This document shows, in pieces, positions 20,139 through 22,194 of a stretch of DNA of 22,194 bases. Below the pieces are notes generated by a model that was given only the letters and a program-made list of their open reading frames with translations, did no database searches and was not told the DNA's origin. The stretch is from positions 1-22,194 of IMG/VR virus record IMGVR_UViG_3300046318_000442, one strand, 5' to 3'. Source of the DNA: a virus. The first letter of the stretch is position 1. Each line of letters begins with the position of its first letter. The position numbers and the translations under genes were made by a program.

Positions 20139-22194
20139 ATGAATATATTTGACGCACACGTAACGGGATCGTTATCCGTATCTAGCTCGGCTCACATTTC
20201 GGGTGATTTAACCGTATTAGGTACCATAAATGCAACCATTAGTGGAACAACCTCTAATGCGTTAACTGCATCCGAAGCTCCAAAATACACATTAACATCG
20301 AGTTTTGGTGATTTTACATCATCATATACTACAGGTTCATTTACTGGATCATTCATTGGTGATGGTTCGGGTTTATATGACATACCAGCAAGTGGAGTTA
20401 CGGGATTAAATCTTAATAAAATCATCTCAGGTAGTGTCAGTGCGTCGATATCTCCAAATAGAGGATTTGAGGTTAATACAGATGCAACATTCACTGGGTC
20501 AGTTAATATTACGGGTTCAATATATTTGAACGGTAATCCAATTGGAACGGGTAAATTAGATGAATCAACGTTTAATTCTTACACCTCATCATTATCTTCA
20601 AGTATAGGTGGACTATCAAGTTCAATTGCAACAACTACATCGGGATTAGATGGTAGATTAGATTCTATTGAAGGTGTGAGTGGAAGTTACGCAACAACTG
20701 GGTCTAATATTTTTATCGGGACTCAAACACATAGTGGGTCTATAGTACCATCCGTGGATAATCAATATGATTTAGGTAGCCCAACACATCAATGGAAAGA
20801 CGTTTACATCTCATCTGGATCTTTATATATTGATGGAACTAAAGTTATTAGTAGTACCACACAAGAATTACAAATCACAACCGATAACGGACAATCAATT
20901 AAAATATTGGAGGCTGGTACCGATTCTATCATATTACAAACCGCAGATGGAGATGTTGAATTAAAATCATCAGGTGGTGGTGACATCTTACTTGACCCTA
21001 CCAATGGACTCATATCCATAAAAGGAACAACACAAATTCAAGATGGGTTTAAAATTACATCATCTGGAGGAACTAACATTGTTTTCGGTGACGATATTAT
21101 AGTAAGTGGTTCTATAGAATTAACGGGAACGATTGATGGTATAGATTTACAATCATTCAGTTCTTCAGTTAGTGGTAAACTAACAAGTATTGAAAGTACC
21201 ACTAGTTCATTAAATTCATATACATCATCGATAAATGATAGGTTATCGAATATAGAAACAAGTACGGGTTCATTGAATTCGTTCACATCATCTATTAATA
21301 CCACAATCAAATCTAAATTGAATTCCGATGGGGTTATTTCAGGTTCATCTCAAATTAGTTTAGGGATAACAAATGGATACACAACCTTTAGTTCATCTAT
21401 TAGTGAATCTATCGGTTTGTTAAGTTCATCAGTTGCATTTAAAGACCTTTCACAAGATGGTCGTATAGATTCTATTTCAAATAAAACAGGTAGTTATGCA
21501 ACTACGGGTTCAAACATATTCGTTGGAAGCCAAACAATTAGTGGTTCCGTAATAATTACGGAAAACTTAACAGTTTTTGGTTCCTCATCTATAACATATG
21601 TGACATCATCTCAATTAAGAGTTGAAGATAACATAATTACGGTGAACACGGCAAGTCCTGGTGCTAGATTTGGTGGATTAGAAGTTCACGATTCGGGTTC
21701 AGTTGGAATTGCAACAGGATCTATATTATGGGATTCTGTTAATAACCGATGGATATACCAAAACTCAAGTGAAGCATCATATGGTGGTGGTGTATTATTA
21801 TCAGGACCTCGTAGCTCCGGTTCGTTAGGTAGTGAATTGACATTAACTAGTGGTAAAATTGCTAGATCTGCGGGTGGTGATCACCTTAACGATTCAATTA
21901 TTACTGAATATGGTGGAACCACTATCGGTATAAACGGTGGATTAGAAATCACGGGTTCAATTATATCGACAACAACACCATTAGTTTCGGGTTCAGGACA
22001 AATATCGTACACAGGAATAACAAATGTACCTGTGGGTATTGTTAGTGGTGCAGCTCAAGTGGTATCATTATTACCAACAGGAACTGTATCTGGCTCTTCA
22101 CAAGTATTAAGTGGAACCGGAATTTGGAGTGGGAGTGCTCAGTTACCATCAGGTGTTGTGTCAGGTTCATCACAAATATTAAGTGGAACGGGCA
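20139..22194 (+). CDS. Tail-fibre-like structural protein, N-terminal 685 aa (incomplete)
   Basis: From the ATG at 20139 the frame stays open to the right edge. The product is dominated by Ser, Thr, Gly, Ile and Asn. It starts with a short N-terminal domain (M-N-I-F-D-A-H-V-T-G-S), then has N-Q-Y-D-L-G-S-P-T-H-Q-W-K-D at about 207-220, a motif common in phage fibre and tail proteins. A 31-residue unit beginning D-G-R-L/I-D-S-I occurs twice. A likely trimeric coiled coil carries S-L-N-S-Y/F-T-S-S-I-N twice. The end turns into tandem V-S-G-S-S-Q-I/V repeats. These are the signs of a beta-rich trimeric host-recognition or collar fibre. Abundant Ser/Thr offers possible acceptor sites for the modifying enzymes upstream, which is inference only. 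The antisense frames in this region are shadows. Confidence 0.85.
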   Translation, partial: MNIFDAHVTGSLSVSSSAHISGDLTVLGTINATISGTTSNALTASEAPKYTLTSSFGDFTSSYTTGSFTGSFIGDGSGLYDIPASGVTGLNLNKIISGSVSASISPNRGFEVNTDATFTGSVNITGSIYLNGNPIGTGKLDESTFNSYTSSLSSSIGGLSSSIATTTSGLDGRLDSIEGVSGSYATTGSNIFIGTQTHSGSIVPSVDNQYDLGSPTHQWKDVYISSGSLYIDGTKVISSTTQELQITTDNGQSIKILEAGTDSIILQTADGDVELKSSGGGDILLDPTNGLISIKGTTQIQDGFKITSSGGTNIVFGDDIIVSGSIELTGTIDGIDLQSFSSSVSGKLTSIESTTSSLNSYTSSINDRLSNIETSTGSLNSFTSSINTTIKSKLNSDGVISGSSQISLGITNGYTTFSSSISESIGLLSSSVAFKDLSQDGRIDSISNKTGSYATTGSNIFVGSQTISGSVIITENLTVFGSSSITYVTSSQLRVEDNIITVNTASPGARFGGLEVHDSGSVGIATGSILWDSVNNRWIYQNSSEASYGGGVLLSGPRSSGSLGSELTLTSGKIARSAGGDHLNDSIITEYGGTTIGINGGLEITGSIISTTTPLVSGSGQISYTGITNVPVGIVSGAAQVVSLLPTGTVSGSSQVLSGTGIWSGSAQLPSGVVSGSSQILSGTG
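20649..20741 (+). repeat. 31-residue fibre repeat, unit A
   Basis: Encodes D-G-R-L-D-S-I, a variable four residues, then G-S-Y-A-T-T-G-S-N-I-F and G-T-Q-T-H-S-G-S. Unit B at 21456 has the same length and matches in most positions. Confidence 0.7.
21207..21299 (+). repeat. Repeated SLNSYTSSIN / SLNSFTSSIN coiled-coil segments
   Basis: Two ten-residue units (21207-21236 and 21270-21299) separated by a helical D-R-L-S-N-I-E linker. Heptad-like Leu/Ile spacing suggests a trimeric coiled coil within the fibre. Confidence 0.6.
21456..21548 (+). repeat. 31-residue fibre repeat, unit B
   Basis: Same-length partner of the unit at 20649, with D-G-R-I-D-S-I, then G-S-Y-A-T-T-G-S-N-I-F and G-S-Q-T-I-S-G-S. 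Confidence 0.7.
21984..22194 (+). repeat. Tandem VSGSSQ-type repeats at the fibre's visible end
   Basis: Units reading V-S-G-S-G-Q-I, V-S-G-A-A-Q-V, V-S-G-S-S-Q-V, W-S-G-S-A-Q-L and V-S-G-S-S-Q-I follow at irregular short spacing, and the array continues past the window edge. An isolated I-S-G-S-S-Q-I unit lies earlier, near 21335. Confidence 0.75.

Noticed and set aside
20192-21310. Three antisense open frames (20192-20494, 20804-21019, 21038-21310) inside the tail-fibre gene
   Set aside because: They are mirrors of Ser/Thr/Gly codons in the repetitive fibre frame on the + strand, which is continuous from 20139 to the edge; no antisense promoter or family match is visible.
21984-22194. Repeat array as CRISPR-like
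   Set aside because: Units are short, irregular and in frame, encoding V-S-G-S-S-Q protein repeats rather than repeat-spacer DNA.

Overview
The window looks like part of a T4-like (myovirus-type) phage genome from an aquatic, probably marine, setting. This rests on four things seen directly. All genes lie on the + strand and most are fused head to tail by ATGA or TAATG overlaps. The DNA is strongly A/T-rich. A tandem pair of exact TATAAATA boxes, the T4 late-promoter consensus, stands before a structural-type gene. A Ser/Gly/Thr-rich tail-fibre-like gene runs off the right edge. The host cannot be named from the sequence. I saw no tRNA, rRNA, CRISPR array or insertion sequence.

Layout. 1-515: end of a LamG-like (lectin-fold) protein. 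520-8446: radical SAM enzyme, two related glycosyltransferase-like proteins flanking two SGNH hydrolases, an NDP-sugar dehydrogenase and a DLDT-type sugar transferase. 8446-10869: NodU/TobZ-type carbamoyltransferase, a 39-aa basic protein, and a second small glycosyltransferase. 10901-11938: APS-kinase-like P-loop enzyme, HxGH nucleotidyltransferase and DUF2061 membrane protein. 11928-15896: a degenerate and an intact 2-oxoglutarate/Fe(II) oxygenase, a flavin-dependent (tryptophan-type) halogenase, a third oxygenase-like protein, a sulfotransferase-like protein and a Cys-rich zinc-ribbon protein. 15926-17565: a probable virion protein with an ATP-grasp-like front, a Hint-like domain and a six-Cys tail, then a 45-aa gene. 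17591-20080: another oxygenase, a second sulfotransferase-like protein, an unknown, and a methyltransferase resembling guanidinoacetate methyltransferase. 20139-end: tail fibre, incomplete.

Read together, the window is a dense chemical-tailoring island next to tail genes. It could oxidise, halogenate, sulfate, carbamoylate, methylate and glycosylate a target. The target may be the phage's own fibres or capsid, the host surface glycan, or a small molecule; the sequence does not decide. The APS kinase, nucleotidyltransferase and DUF2061 cassette followed by two sulfotransferase-like genes suggests a possible phage-borne sulfation route.

The most unexpected sequence pattern is a recurrent gene seam, TTAATATAATG. 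It ends one protein in Leu-Ile-stop and starts the next, and it recurs between unrelated families. It may be an initiation element, a -10-like promoter, or a cassette-exchange seam.
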